From positions 186,001 through 250,000 of the forward strand of contig NZ_WUUK01000002.1 in the NCBI RefSeq assembly GCF_009831115.1: a stretch of 64,000 nucleotides of DNA, in the 5' to 3' direction. Position numbers and translations under genes: made by a program. Under the pieces are notes generated by a model. That model made no database searches and was not told where the DNA came from. It saw nothing but the letters and a program-made list of their open reading frames with translations. This DNA comes from Salinicoccus hispanicus. GTDB lineage: Bacteria > Bacillota > Bacilli > Staphylococcales > Salinicoccaceae. This document shows positions 26,993 through 36,543 of this stretch, piece by piece. The stretch's first letter is position 1; the number at the start of each line of letters is the position of its first letter.

Positions 26993-29900
26993 CTAGTCAG
27001 TTCTTCTATCTTTTTTCATCTTATCGAGCAACTGCTGTAATTCATTAATATAGTGCTCATCAGCATCATTGGATGATGGATGATCTTCTTGTACCTTTGG
27101 TGCGTCATATCGATCGACATCAGTTTCTGATGAAGAATAACTATACTCATAGTCATCTGTTGAAGTATTTTTTTGTTCTTCACGTTTTTGTGCATCAATT
27201 TCTTTCTGCGTAATGATCTCACCGTCCGGAGTCATGTACTTCTTATTCATCTTTCTTGTCTCACTGTCGAAATAGCTGTAGATGATCGGAATGATGAACA
27301 GCGTCAGGAATGTGCTGCTGACCAGTCCACCGATAACAACAACTCCCATCGGTGCAACAAGTTCGGCCCCTTCACCGATACCAATCGCAAGCGGCAGCAT
27401 ACCGAGTGCAGTGGTCAACGCGGTAATGACAATAGGACGGAAACGGTCCTGGACACTCTTTTCGATCGCTTCAAGTGTCGGCATGCCTTTTTCCTTCTGC
27501 TGGTTGATGTAATCGACAAGGAGAATCGAGTTGTTGACCACAATGCCAAGCAGCAGGATGATTCCTACCACGGCAATGACACTGAGCGGATTATTTGTGA
27601 TCAACAGTGAGAACATGACACCGATGATGCTGAGCGGCAGAGTCAGGATTACAACGAATGGATGCTTGAATGATTCGAACTGGGCGACCATTACAAGATA
27701 GATGAAGATGATGCCGAGTATAACAGCAAGAGCCAGTTGTGGTATCGCATCTGTCAGCATTTCAAGATCTCCACCTATATTGGTATCGGTCTCTTCACTG
27801 AAGTCTGCGTCGGCAATTATGGATTCCACATGTCTACCTGCTTCATTCAGACTCATATTAGAAGCGTATCTAACAGTCAGTTCAGATGTTTCTCTCTGAT
27901 TGTCTCGATTGATCAGCGGTAACACATTAGCTTCTTCAAGTTCTGAAACATCTCCGATGGAGACGTATTCCCCTTGACTGTTCGCAAGTTGGATATTCTC
28001 GAAAGATTCAACACTGGATAGAATATTGTTTGGGTATTTAACATTGATGGTCAAGAACCCACTGTCGTCATCGACAGTTGAAGCAGAGATACCATTTGCC
28101 GCTTCGTAAATGGAATTACCGATTTCTGCCGGTTGCAGACCATTTTCACGTGCTGCAGATCGATCGACTCTGACTTGAAGTTCCTCTACCATGTCTTCGC
28201 GACTAGAAGTAACGCTCTCGATCTCACTGTCATCCTCTAATGCTTCAATGATGGTCTCTTCGGATTCCATGAGACGTTCGGAATCTTCATCAGCGATGTT
28301 CAAGGTCAAAGTATTTGGATCAGAACCGGTGCCTGCTTGAGACATCGGGGATACGCTAATATCGGCATTCGTGTTGACATTTACAATTTCACTTTCTATC
28401 TCATCGATGAAATCATTGGTTGTCGTACTACGATCGCCGGCGTCGATAAGTGTAACCATGATATTTCCGACATTCGTCTCGTCAACAGGGCTCATCGTTG
28501 AGCTGGATCCGATTGTACTCATGTAAATATCAATTTCAGAGTAGTCTTCCAGTTTCTGTTCTATATTTTGAACGGTTTCTTCAGTATCTGCCAAAATGGA
28601 ATTCTGAGGCATTTCGACTTCGATTGTGAATGCCCCTTCATCACTTTCTGGTAAAAGATCGATGCCTTGGATGTAGATGCCAATGGCACCAATCACAAGG
28701 ATGAGTGCTGTCAGCATCAAGACCAGAAGACGGTGGGCCATTGTCCAACGTGACAACTTTCGAATACCCTTCATGTAGGAACGGTTCTGACGCTTATTTT
28801 CTTCATTCTCAGGCGGAGCCGTGAGAATGCGACTGGCAAGCATAGGTACGACGGTTAATGCTACAAACAGCGAAGCCAGTAGGCTGAATACAACTGTAAT
28901 GGCGAAAGGTGTGAATAGCTGCCCGACTAGTCCGCTTACAAATACAACAGGCAGGAATACTGCAGCAGTCGTCATGGATGAGGCAGTGATCGCTGCGGCC
29001 ACCTCTTTGGCACCATCGCTTGCTGCTTGTTTTGGCGATTTGCCCATCGACAGATGTCGATAGATATTTTCAATAACAACGACGGCGTTATCCACAAGCA
29101 TACCAATACCCAGTGCCAGACCACCCAGTGTCATCATATTGATGCTGATATCCGTAAAGAATAGGAGCGCAAACGTTGTAATGACGGAGAATGGAATCGC
29201 AATACCAATGATAAGCGGGGACTTCAAGTTTCTCAGGAATGCAAATAATACGACCATGGCGAGTATGGCGCCGCTGATGAGTGATAAATAAACACTGTTG
29301 ATGGCAATATCAATATATTCACCTTCATCGTAGAGCGTCTCGACTGTCAGATTTTCAAATTCATCCTTGGCGAGTTCTTCATCCAGTACAGAACGGAACT
29401 CCGAGTTGACCGTGGATGCATTGGCATCTGAAGATAGACTCATTTCAATCTGCATCGCATCGTCCTGGTTCAACCGTGTAATCACGTTATTGTCAACTTC
29501 ACTAACGGACACATCTGCAATGTCATCCAGAGTGATTGTACCAGCACCTTCAGGGAGATCGGCCAGTACGAGTGATTCCAGGGCTTCCACACCATCAATA
29601 TTACTGACGGTACGTGTAGTGATGGCTTCTCCTGCTTCTTCATCGACAATGGTCGCGTTTGGAATGGAGATGTTATTCGCCTCGATGATGCCGGCCACAT
29701 CGCTTTGACTGAGTTGATATTCCTCGAGTGCTTCAATGTCAAGCACAACACTGATCTCCTCAGTAATATTGCCTGTTTCACTGATGGAGGCCACACCGTT
29801 AATATTTTCAAGTTGGTTGATCAGATCATCGACCTGACCTTGGAACGCGCTTATACCTTCATTTTCAGAAGTTACAGCAAGTGTCATACTCGGGAACATT

Positions 29901-30295
29901 GTAATATCAAATTCCAGGAATGAGGGGTCTCCTGCCTGATCTGGCAAGTTCACGTTATCAATGGTGCGCGTAATTTCATTTTCAACTTCGGCAATCGTCA
30001 TATCATAACCGAACTCAAGAATAATGATGGAAGAGTTCTCCTGGGATTGAGACGTGATATTCTGCAAACCACTGACGGTCGAGAGCTCCGCTTCAAGTGG
30101 CTGGGTGACATCCTCCATGACTTCCCCAGGCCCGGCGCCCTGGTAGGTTGTGGCCACTGCAGCAACGGGCGGCTGCACGTTCGGCAGAAGCTGAAGTGGC
30201 AGACGTGTCAGTGATACGGCACCAAGCAGTATCAGAATAATCATGACAACGATGGTGAATTTGGGTCTTTTTATCGAAAAATCCGCTAGTTTCAA
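26993..30295 (-). CDS. RND-family efflux transporter permease (SwrC/AcrB-like)
   Basis: A 1100-residue RND (HAE1-type) exporter with the expected duplication: N-terminal helix, large extracytoplasmic loop (about 35-335), helices 2-6, then the second half. The proton-relay aspartate lies in LGGLALGIGMLVDNAVVVIENIYRHL near residue 395. It resembles SwrC of B. subtilis, which works without an outer membrane; no membrane-fusion or outer-membrane gene is adjacent. The C-terminal ~80 residues are hydrophilic and acidic. The start is TTG with AGGAG about 10 bases upstream. A TetR gene is divergent and probably controls it. Substrates might be surfactants, fatty acids or bile-like compounds. Confidence 0.9.
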   Translation of the reverse strand: MKLADFSIKRPKFTIVVMIILILLGAVSLTRLPLQLLPNVQPPVAAVATTYQGAGPGEVMEDVTQPLEAELSTVSGLQNITSQSQENSSIIILEFGYDMTIAEVENEITRTIDNVNLPDQAGDPSFLEFDITMFPSMTLAVTSENEGISAFQGQVDDLINQLENINGVASISETGNITEEISVVLDIEALEEYQLSQSDVAGIIEANNISIPNATIVDEEAGEAITTRTVSNIDGVEALESLVLADLPEGAGTITLDDIADVSVSEVDNNVITRLNQDDAMQIEMSLSSDANASTVNSEFRSVLDEELAKDEFENLTVETLYDEGEYIDIAINSVYLSLISGAILAMVVLFAFLRNLKSPLIIGIAIPFSVITTFALLFFTDISINMMTLGGLALGIGMLVDNAVVVIENIYRHLSMGKSPKQAASDGAKEVAAAITASSMTTAAVFLPVVFVSGLVGQLFTPFAITVVFSLLASLFVALTVVPMLASRILTAPPENEENKRQNRSYMKGIRKLSRWTMAHRLLVLMLTALILVIGAIGIYIQGIDLLPESDEGAFTIEVEMPQNSILADTEETVQNIEQKLEDYSEIDIYMSTIGSSSTMSPVDETNVGNIMVTLIDAGDRSTTTNDFIDEIESEIVNVNTNADISVSPMSQAGTGSDPNTLTLNIADEDSERLMESEETIIEALEDDSEIESVTSSREDMVEELQVRVDRSAARENGLQPAEIGNSIYEAANGISASTVDDDSGFLTINVKYPNNILSSVESFENIQLANSQGEYVSIGDVSELEEANVLPLINRDNQRETSELTVRYASNMSLNEAGRHVESIIADADFSEETDTNIGGDLEMLTDAIPQLALAVILGIIFIYLVMVAQFESFKHPFVVILTLPLSIIGVMFSLLITNNPLSVIAVVGIILLLGIVVNNSILLVDYINQQKEKGMPTLEAIEKSVQDRFRPIVITALTTALGMLPLAIGIGEGAELVAPMGVVVIGGLVSSTFLTLFIIPIIYSYFDSETRKMNKKYMTPDGEIITQKEIDAQKREEQKNTSTDDYEYSYSSSETDVDRYDAPKVQEDHPSSNDADEHYINELQQLLDKMKKDRRTD

Positions 30296-30338
30296 GCACT
30301 TTCACTCCTATTAAATTTATAATGGATATCCTAATCCA

Positions 30339-30354
30339 ACAACATGTTGTACAA
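30339..30354. promoter_or_regulatory. Candidate TetR operator in the divergent RND/TetR region
   Basis: ACAACATGTTGT (30339-30350) is a perfect 12-bp palindrome that overlaps a second one, TTGTACAA (30347-30354). They lie on the -35 of the TetR gene promoter and just upstream of the RND gene's likely -10 (TATAAA, minus strand 30321-30316), so one bound repressor could block both genes. Confidence 0.55.
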
Positions 30355-30375
30355 TGTTTAATAATAAGTTATATT
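30347..30375 (+). promoter_or_regulatory. Promoter of the TetR-family regulator gene
   Basis: TTGTAC (30347-30352) is followed after 17 bases by TATATT (30370-30375). Confidence 0.6.
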
Positions 30376-30428
30376 ATATATTTGATTCAATGAACAATCC
30401 AATGCTAAGTGTTGAAAAGAGGAAAGGT

Positions 30429-31028
30429 ATGTCAAAAATAAGTCGGAAAGAAGAGACGCGTAACAATCTTCTGGAGGCATTCTGGTCTCTTTATATAGAG
30501 AAGCCGATTGAAAAGATCACTGTCAGGGATATTACCGATCTGGCAGGATATAACAGGGGGACGTTCTATACATATTTTTCGGATGTATACGAAGTGCTCG
30601 AAATACAAAAATCGGCATTGATGCCTTCAGAAGATATGATAATAGACCCGCTGAAAGAAATACAGAATAATGATGGCAAGATCCAGGAATCGATCAATGG
30701 CGTTTCCGAGTACATTAAAAACCACGGAGAGCGTATTGCCATTCTGCTTGGACCCGGCGGAGACCCGAAGTTCACCCATGAACTGAAGGCAAGAGTGAGG
30801 GGAATCATCATGAACTTTGTCCGTGAACTTGATATACGGGAAATCAATGAATATGAATATCTTATTGAATATCATATTTCCGGCATGATCAACATGTACC
30901 AGCTATGGGTGGAAAATGACAGCAATATATCAGAAGATGAGCTAAGTGCGCTTTACGAACGGATTTCCCACGAAGGCCTGATGAATATTACTACGCGCAT
31001 GCTGACTGACCGGAAGACCGACAGTTAG
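30429..31028 (+). CDS. TetR/AcrR-family transcriptional regulator
   Basis: A 199-residue regulator with an N-terminal TetR helix-turn-helix: SRKEETRNNLLEAFWSLYIEKPIEKITVRDITDLAGYNRGTFYTYFSDVYEVL (about residues 5-57), where TVRDITDLAGYNRGTFYTYF holds the recognition helix. The remainder is an all-alpha ligand/dimer domain with no further assignment. The frame opens at 30354, but AGAGG before the ATG at 30429 places the helix-turn-helix at the usual distance. Divergence from the RND exporter and the shared palindrome suggest it represses that gene. Confidence 0.88.
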   Translation: MSKISRKEETRNNLLEAFWSLYIEKPIEKITVRDITDLAGYNRGTFYTYFSDVYEVLEIQKSALMPSEDMIIDPLKEIQNNDGKIQESINGVSEYIKNHGERIAILLGPGGDPKFTHELKARVRGIIMNFVRELDIREINEYEYLIEYHISGMINMYQLWVENDSNISEDELSALYERISHEGLMNITTRMLTDRKTDS

Positions 31029-31045
31029 CATTGCGATTCAATTAT

Positions 31046-31074
31046 TTCATATATGCATCTTTTGAGTTTATAAT
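31046..31074 (+). promoter_or_regulatory. Putative promoter of the malY/patB-like gene
   Basis: TTCATA (31046-31051) is followed after 17 bases by TATAAT (31069-31074), 36 bases before the TTG start. Confidence 0.5.
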
Positions 31075-31109
31075 TGCATCATATGCGAATACTGGAAGGA
31101 GCGATCAGA

Positions 31110-32300
31110 TTGAAATACGATTTCGATACACCGATCAACCGAAGAAATACCTATGCCATGAAGTGGGATGGGGGAGAGATGATCAAGGAGTTCGGACTGA
31201 CCGAGCGTTACGATGAAGACACGATCCCGCTGTTCACTGCAGACATGGATTTCCAGGTGGCCGAGCCGATTGTCGAAGCACTAAGGAAGACAGTCGATCA
31301 TCAGATATTCGGCTATACGATTGCCCCGGATGCTTATTACGAATCCATACAGAAATGGTTTTCCGACAAATATGACTGGTACATAAAAAAGCAGGAAATC
31401 ATCTACGCACCCGGGACCGTCCATTCGTTGAATATAGCGGTCAAGGCATATTCCAAAAAGGGCGATGGCATCATCATACAGCGCCCGGTATATCCGCCGT
31501 TCACCTCAGCAATAGAAAATAATGATCGTGTCGTAAAGAATAATGCAATGATCCGTGATGAAGAGGGCCGCTACAGCATCGATTTCGAAGGATTCGAGGC
31601 GCTTGCCAAGGAACCGGATACTTCGATGTTCATCATGTGCAACCCGCATAATCCGACCGGCAACATCGTCCGTCCGGATGAACTGAAGCGACTCGCAGAA
31701 ATCTGCCACGACAATGATGTCATCATCATTGCCGATGAAATTCATGGGGACCTGATCCGAGTGGGTGAGTCATTCACCCCAATCATCAAAGCTTCAGAAC
31801 ACACCGATCATATTGTTACTTTGACTGCCATCAATAAGACATTCAACCTGGCGGGACTGCATTGTACGAACGTTGTCATTTCCGATGAAGCACTCAGGAA
31901 GAAGTTCCAGGAGGAACAGGGCATGAGTCTGCCGAGTCCATTCACCGTTGCTGCACTGATTGCAGCGTATAACGAGGGGGACGAGTGGCTCCGGCAGGTG
32001 AGCGAATATATCGATGGCAACATCGATTTCATCATCGATTTCCTGGAGCGTGAGATGCCGAAGGTCAAAGTCAATCGTCCGGCCGGTACGTATGTCCTCT
32101 GGATGGATTTCAGCGGCTATGGCATTTCCGAAAAGGAAGTTCATGACCGCATCTACAACGAAGCGAACGTGCTTCTTGAAGATGGGAAGATGTTCGGCGA
32201 GGAAGGTAATGACTTCCAGAGGATATGTGTACCTTCTCCCCGCTCGGTCCTTGAAGAGGCGATGAACCGCATCAAAAAGGCATTTGAAGATCTGCACTAG
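31110..32300 (+). CDS. MalY/PatB-family aminotransferase-fold C-S lyase (cystathionine beta-lyase type)
   Basis: A 396-residue fold-type I PLP enzyme of the MalY/PatB group. These usually cleave C-S bonds of cystathionine or cysteine conjugates. Conserved features are TADMDFQVAEPI near 43, CNPHNPTG near 177, the PLP aspartate in IIADEIHGDL near 209, and the Schiff-base lysine K243 in TAINKTFNLAGL. The start is TTG with AAGGAG 8 bases upstream; the longer frame from 31074 has no ribosome site. It lies alone between the TetR gene and the trp leader, and has no S-box or T-box of its own. Confidence 0.85.
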   Translation: MKYDFDTPINRRNTYAMKWDGGEMIKEFGLTERYDEDTIPLFTADMDFQVAEPIVEALRKTVDHQIFGYTIAPDAYYESIQKWFSDKYDWYIKKQEIIYAPGTVHSLNIAVKAYSKKGDGIIIQRPVYPPFTSAIENNDRVVKNNAMIRDEEGRYSIDFEGFEALAKEPDTSMFIMCNPHNPTGNIVRPDELKRLAEICHDNDVIIIADEIHGDLIRVGESFTPIIKASEHTDHIVTLTAINKTFNLAGLHCTNVVISDEALRKKFQEEQGMSLPSPFTVAALIAAYNEGDEWLRQVSEYIDGNIDFIIDFLEREMPKVKVNRPAGTYVLWMDFSGYGISEKEVHDRIYNEANVLLEDGKMFGEEGNDFQRICVPSPRSVLEEAMNRIKKAFEDLH

Positions 32301-32351
32301 ATGAAAAGACGCAGTATTCTGAAATAAAATGAATTTTTTAAGAGTTCAGGG

Positions 32352-32380
32352 TTGTAATTATCTCCGACATGTATTAATAT
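32352..32380 (+). promoter_or_regulatory. Putative trp operon promoter
   Basis: TTGTAA (32352-32357) is followed after 17 bases by TAATAT (32375-32380), a few bases before the first T-box. Both hexamers are imperfect. Confidence 0.5.
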
Positions 32381-32387
32381 GATATCC

Positions 32388-32648
32388 AATCAAACGAATA
32401 ATATTGATTGAAGAAGAGAAGTAGCAATTTCTCAATGCCAAAGAGAGCCGGTGGCTGGTGCGAACCGGTGCAATGATTTTGTGAATGGACTTCTGTATAA
32501 CCAGCTGCTGACAAGGCACTGGCGTCTACCCAACGTTACATGGCTGATACTGGTGCAATGCATCCGTATCTTGAGTGGATCGGTACAACCGGTCAATAAA
32601 GGTGGCACCACGGCTCCCCGTCCTTTTTAAGAGACAGGGGAGCTTTTT
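32388..32648 (+). promoter_or_regulatory. T-box riboswitch 1 (tRNA-Trp) of the trp operon
   Basis: The leader has the T-box layout: a Stem I with AGAGAG-type distal motif near 32440, then GTGAA directly before the specifier TGG (32486-32488), the codon for tryptophan. The conserved T-box sequence GGTGGCACCACGG is at 32601-32613; its TGGC can pair with the GCCA end expected for tRNA-Trp. The terminator stem GCTCCCC (32613-32619) with GGGGAGC (32637-32643) is followed by five T. Uncharged tRNA-Trp should allow read-through. Confidence 0.9.
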
Positions 32649-32654
32649 GTATTC

Positions 32655-32885
32655 AAAAAAAGAAAAAATAACGCATATCAGAACAAGTAGTAGTACGCTG
32701 CATGGCACAGAAAGTCGGGGGAGTTGAGATCCGATGCATGCTTGTACTATGAATGGGCCTGATCGGGATGCGTCCGTCCTTCGCACGTTACGCGATACGA
32801 AGCTGGAGCGCAATGCGCTCAATGCGAGGTGGCACCGCGGTGATATCGTCCTCCATAGACATGTATGTCTATGGGGGATTTTTTA
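32655..32885 (+). promoter_or_regulatory. T-box riboswitch 2 (tRNA-Trp), in tandem
   Basis: A second full leader follows the first terminator. AGAAAGTCGGGGGAG marks distal Stem I near 32710, and TATGAA directly precedes the specifier TGG (32754-32756), again tryptophan. The T-box GAGGTGGCACCGCGG is at 32826-32840. The terminator pairs 32849-32862 with 32865-32878 and ends in six T (32879-32884), 18 bases before trpD. Two serial attenuators should give tighter shut-off than one. Confidence 0.9.
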
Positions 32886-32902
32886 TACTCTGGGAGGTAG
32901 AA

Positions 32903-33964
32903 ATGATGAAATCAGAAGCAGTGAAAACAGTAGTGACAAGAAGCATGAGACCATTTCTGGCAAAAATATCCGAACGTATCGATCTGGACTTTGAAGAAAT
33001 GTATGAAGCGGTATCGATACTTTTGACAGAAGAAGTGACCGATAGCGAAGTTGCAGCATTCCTGATGGGTCTGAAAGCCAAGGGTGAGACGGTGGAGGAG
33101 ATTGCAGCACTTGTGGAAGTGCTCCGTACACACGCCATGCCGATCCATAGGCACCTTGAAGGTGTGATGGACAACTGCGGGACGGGCGGTGACGGCTCCA
33201 ACAGCTTCAACATCTCGACAACATCGGCCTTCGTTCTGGCAGGTGCAGGCGTAAAGGTGGCCAAGCACGGCAATCGCAGTGTCACCAGCCGGACCGGCAG
33301 CTCGGATGTCCTGTCGGAAGTCGGTGTGTCATTATCATTCGATCCGGAAGATATTGACGTGCTGCTTGATACGAATGGCATTGCCTTTCTATTTGCTCCA
33401 CATGCCCATCCAAAAATCAAACAGGTCATGAAGGTGAGGAATGATCTTGGTGTACCGACCATATTCAATCTGATCGGTCCGCTGATCAATCCCGTAAAGC
33501 TCGACTACCAGTTTCTTGGTGTCTATAAGAAGGACAAGGTCGAGATGATGGCGCACGTACTGAAGCGGCTCGGCAGAAAGCGGGCAGTCGTAATCAATGG
33601 TGCAGGATCGATGGATGAGGCGTCCCTGCTCGGTGAGAACCATATGACAGTGCTCGATGACGGGAACATCACCAGCATGACATTCACACCGGAATCGGTC
33701 GGACTGCCGACTTACAAAATAGAAGAAATTACAGGTGGAGACAGTCGGGAGAATGCAGAAATCCTTACCAATGTCCTCTCCGGCGAAGCAACACCCGCCC
33801 AGCGTGATACGGTGCTGCTCAATGCAGGCATCGGTCTTTTCAGCGCAGGGGTGGCTGATACGATCAGTGCAGGCATCGAAAAAGCGAGAGAGAGCATCGA
33901 TTCAGGCAGAGCGCTCTCCAAGCTGGATCATCTGATCGACTATACACAGAAAGGCGGAATCTAG
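32903..33964 (+). CDS. trpD: Anthranilate phosphoribosyltransferase
   Basis: TrpD joins anthranilate to PRPP, the second step of tryptophan synthesis from chorismate. The 353-residue protein has the PRPP/anthranilate site DNCGTGGDGSNSFNISTTSAFVLAGAGVKVAKHGNRSVTS (about residues 90-130) and GPLINP near 195. GGGAGGT supports the start at 32903; the in-frame extension to 32753 lies inside T-box 2 and is not translated. It is the first gene of the operon. In staphylococci I expect trpE and trpG before it, and they are absent. Confidence 0.95.
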   Translation: MMKSEAVKTVVTRSMRPFLAKISERIDLDFEEMYEAVSILLTEEVTDSEVAAFLMGLKAKGETVEEIAALVEVLRTHAMPIHRHLEGVMDNCGTGGDGSNSFNISTTSAFVLAGAGVKVAKHGNRSVTSRTGSSDVLSEVGVSLSFDPEDIDVLLDTNGIAFLFAPHAHPKIKQVMKVRNDLGVPTIFNLIGPLINPVKLDYQFLGVYKKDKVEMMAHVLKRLGRKRAVVINGAGSMDEASLLGENHMTVLDDGNITSMTFTPESVGLPTYKIEEITGGDSRENAEILTNVLSGEATPAQRDTVLLNAGIGLFSAGVADTISAGIEKARESIDSGRALSKLDHLIDYTQKGGI

Positions 33965-33965
33965 T

Positions 33966-34730
33966 ATGTCAGCAATACTCGAAGAGATCATTTCACATAA
34001 ACGTATTGAAGTAGAGGCGATGAGTACACAGGAAGTTGTGAGGAGTCGCAGACCAGTTTCCTTTGTAAAACGTCTGGAAAATGCAACAACAATGTCGATC
34101 ATCGGCGAAGTGAAACGGGCATCACCATCAAAAGGGGATATTAATATTGGTATCGATCCAAAAGCACAAGCTGAGAAGTATGTAAAAGGCGGCGTCGATG
34201 TCATTTCCGTTCTGACGGACCGCAACTATTTCAAAGGGTCACTCAGAGACCTCGAAACTGTAAAATGCACAGTTGATGTCCCCGTGCTGAACAAGGATTT
34301 CATTATAGATGAGCGACAAATTGATCGTGCGTATCTCTATGGCGCAGATATCATTTTGCTTATTGTTGCAGCGCTTGACGATGAAACTATCGCACGACTT
34401 TATGATTATGCCGGCAGCTACGGCATGGAATGCATCGTCGAGGTCCATACGAAAGCAGAAATGGAACGAGCTCTGAAACTTGAACCTGAACTCATCGGCA
34501 TCAATAATCGAGATCTGAAAACATTCGAGGTAGATATCGCGAACACCGAGCAGCTCCTGTCGGAATATGGCAATGCGGATACAATCTTTATCTCAGAAAG
34601 CGGTATTCGGACTGAAGAAGATGCGGAACGCATGCAGGCGGCCGGTGCCCGTGCGTTATTGGTTGGTGAAACGCTGATGCGTGCAGAAGATCCTGAGCAG
34701 GTTATAGAATCCCTCAAGGTGGCGCTGTAG
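33966..34730 (+). CDS. trpC: Indole-3-glycerol-phosphate synthase
   Basis: A 254-residue TIM-barrel enzyme that closes the indole ring from CdRP. Conserved blocks are IGEVKRASPSKGDI near residue 46 (catalytic lysine in KRASPSKG), VLNKDFIIDERQI near 108 with a catalytic lysine, and GINNRDLKTFEVD near 177. It starts one base after the trpD stop. Confidence 0.96.
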   Translation: MSAILEEIISHKRIEVEAMSTQEVVRSRRPVSFVKRLENATTMSIIGEVKRASPSKGDINIGIDPKAQAEKYVKGGVDVISVLTDRNYFKGSLRDLETVKCTVDVPVLNKDFIIDERQIDRAYLYGADIILLIVAALDDETIARLYDYAGSYGMECIVEVHTKAEMERALKLEPELIGINNRDLKTFEVDIANTEQLLSEYGNADTIFISESGIRTEEDAERMQAAGARALLVGETLMRAEDPEQVIESLKVAL

Positions 34731-35354
34731 ATGAAAGTAAAGATCTGCGGCATTCAATCGATAGAGGCGGCCGAATGGGCGATTGCAGCAGGGGCAGACA
34801 TGATCGGTTTCGTCTTTGCACCGAGTCGCCGCCAACTTGACATGATGCAGGCACGCAAGATAGCAGATGCAGTCAGAGGACGCATCCAGTGTGTCGGGGT
34901 GTTCGTCAATGCATCCGCCGATGAAGTGGCACATGCATATGAAACGGTCGGACTGGACTACGTCCAGCTGCATGGCGATGAATCGAAGGACTATGTCAAA
35001 GCACTCGGCATGCCAGTCATCAAAGCGTTTTCCATTGGACAGGAAAGTATAGAAGAGATGTTTCGATACGAAGCGGATCATATACTGATCGACAGTCCAC
35101 CCGGCAAGTACCGAGGTGGCACGGGTCATGCTTTCGACTGGTCGGCACTGGATGATCCGGCACTAGATCGGCACCGGCTGATCATGGCGGGCGGCATCAG
35201 CAGCCAAAACATCCGGGCAGCGTACGAGGCGATTACTCCGGCGGGTGTGGATATATCGAGTGGTGTGGAAACCGATGGTGTGAAAGATGAAAATAAAATC
35301 CATGAACTGATGGAACAGATGAAAGGTGTAGATAGAAATGGAACAGACCTATAA
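34731..35354 (+). CDS. trpF: Phosphoribosylanthranilate isomerase
   Basis: A 207-residue TIM barrel with the catalytic cysteine in VKICGI at the N-terminus, [10 protein letters not shown] near 28, QLHGDE near 79 and the aspartate in [20 protein letters not shown] near 122. It isomerises PRA to CdRP. Its ATG abuts the trpC stop, and its end overlaps trpB by 17 bases. Confidence 0.95.
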   Translation: MKVKICGIQSIEAAEWAIAAGADMIGFVFAPSRRQLDMMQARKIADAVRGRIQCVGVFVNASADEVAHAYETVGLDYVQLHGDESKDYVKALGMPVIKAFSIGQESIEEMFRYEADHILIDSPPGKYRGGTGHAFDWSALDDPALDRHRLIMAGGISSQNIRAAYEAITPAGVDISSGVETDGVKDENKIHELMEQMKGVDRNGTDL

Positions 35355-36543
35355 ACAGCCGAATGAGAGCGGACATTATGGAGATTTCGGCGGCAGATAC
35401 GTACCGGAAACGCTGATGGGTGCCATCAAGGAACTCGAGGCGGAATATAAGGAAGCACAGCACGATGAAGTTTTCCAGCAGCAGCTTGATCACTACTTGA
35501 AGGATTATGTAGGTCGGGAATCCCCACTTTATTTTGCAGAAGAGCTGACAGCAAAGGCGGGCGGCGCGAAAATCTATCTTAAGCGTGAAGACCTGAACCA
35601 TACCGGCGCACATAAGATCAACAACACGATCGGTCAGGCACTGCTCACTAGAAAAATGGGCAAAAAGAAGGTGGTTGCGGAGACAGGTGCTGGTCAGCAC
35701 GGTGTCGCAACGGCAACGGTATGTGCGCTGCTCAAGCTTGAATGTGTCATTTTCATGGGCAAGGAGGATGTGAAGCGGCAGGAGCTGAATGTATTCAGGA
35801 TGGAGCTGCTCGGCGCCAAAGTGGTCAGTGTGGACCAGGGCAGAGGTACACTCAAAGATGCCGTGAATGAGGCGCTCCGCTATTGGGTGGCCAATGTCGA
35901 GGATACCCATTATATCCTCGGTTCCGTGATGGGCCCCCATCCATTTCCACAGATTGTCCGTGATTTCCAATCCGTCATCGGCAGGGAGACGAAGGAACAG
36001 ATTCTGGATAAGGAAGGCAGACTGCCGGACGCTGTTGTTGCCTGCATCGGCGGGGGCAGCAACGCCATGGGCATGTTCCATCCATTCATCGATGATAAAG
36101 ATGTGCGTCTTGTTGGTGTTGAGGCTTCGGGTCATGGCATCGAGAGCGGCCAGCACGCCGCTTCATTGAATGAAGGGCATATCGGTATCCTGCATGGATC
36201 GAAGATGCATCTGCTGCAGGACGAGGCCGGGCAAGTGCAGGAAGCCTATTCGATTTCAGCTGGCCTAGATTATCCCGGCATTGGACCGGAGCACAGCTAC
36301 CTGAAGGATATCGGGCGTGCCGAATATGCCCATGTGACCGATGAAGAGGCGCTCGAAGCGTTCAGATCACTCTCCTATACTGAAGGCATCATCCCGGCAC
36401 TTGAGAGTGCCCATGCGGTGTTCCATGCCGAAAAGATGGCAGCGGAAATGTCACCTGATGACATCCTGGTCATCTGCCTCTCAGGACGTGGCGACAAGGA
36501 TGTCGCCCAGATCAAAGCACGTGAGGAAGGAAGGGAACTATGA
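35338..36543 (+). CDS. trpB: Tryptophan synthase beta chain
   Basis: A 401-residue PLP enzyme that condenses indole with serine. The Schiff-base lysine is K93 in [25 protein letters not shown] follows near 116, and the phosphate-binding [10 protein letters not shown] is near 235. The sequence is of the main TrpB1 type. It overlaps trpF and shares an ATGA with trpA, as expected for subunits made together. Confidence 0.97.
   Translation: MEQTYKQPNESGHYGDFGGRYVPETLMGAIKELEAEYKEAQHDEVFQQQLDHYLKDYVGRESPLYFAEELTAKAGGAKIYLKREDLNHTGAHKINNTIGQALLTRKMGKKKVVAETGAGQHGVATATVCALLKLECVIFMGKEDVKRQELNVFRMELLGAKVVSVDQGRGTLKDAVNEALRYWVANVEDTHYILGSVMGPHPFPQIVRDFQSVIGRETKEQILDKEGRLPDAVVACIGGGSNAMGMFHPFIDDKDVRLVGVEASGHGIESGQHAASLNEGHIGILHGSKMHLLQDEAGQVQEAYSISAGLDYPGIGPEHSYLKDIGRAEYAHVTDEEALEAFRSLSYTEGIIPALESAHAVFHAEKMAAEMSPDDILVICLSGRGDKDVAQIKAREEGREL

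Noticed and set aside
32653-32902. Translation of trpD from the upstream in-frame start at 32753.
   Set aside because: That stretch is the second T-box leader; the ribosome site and normal N-terminus are at 32903.
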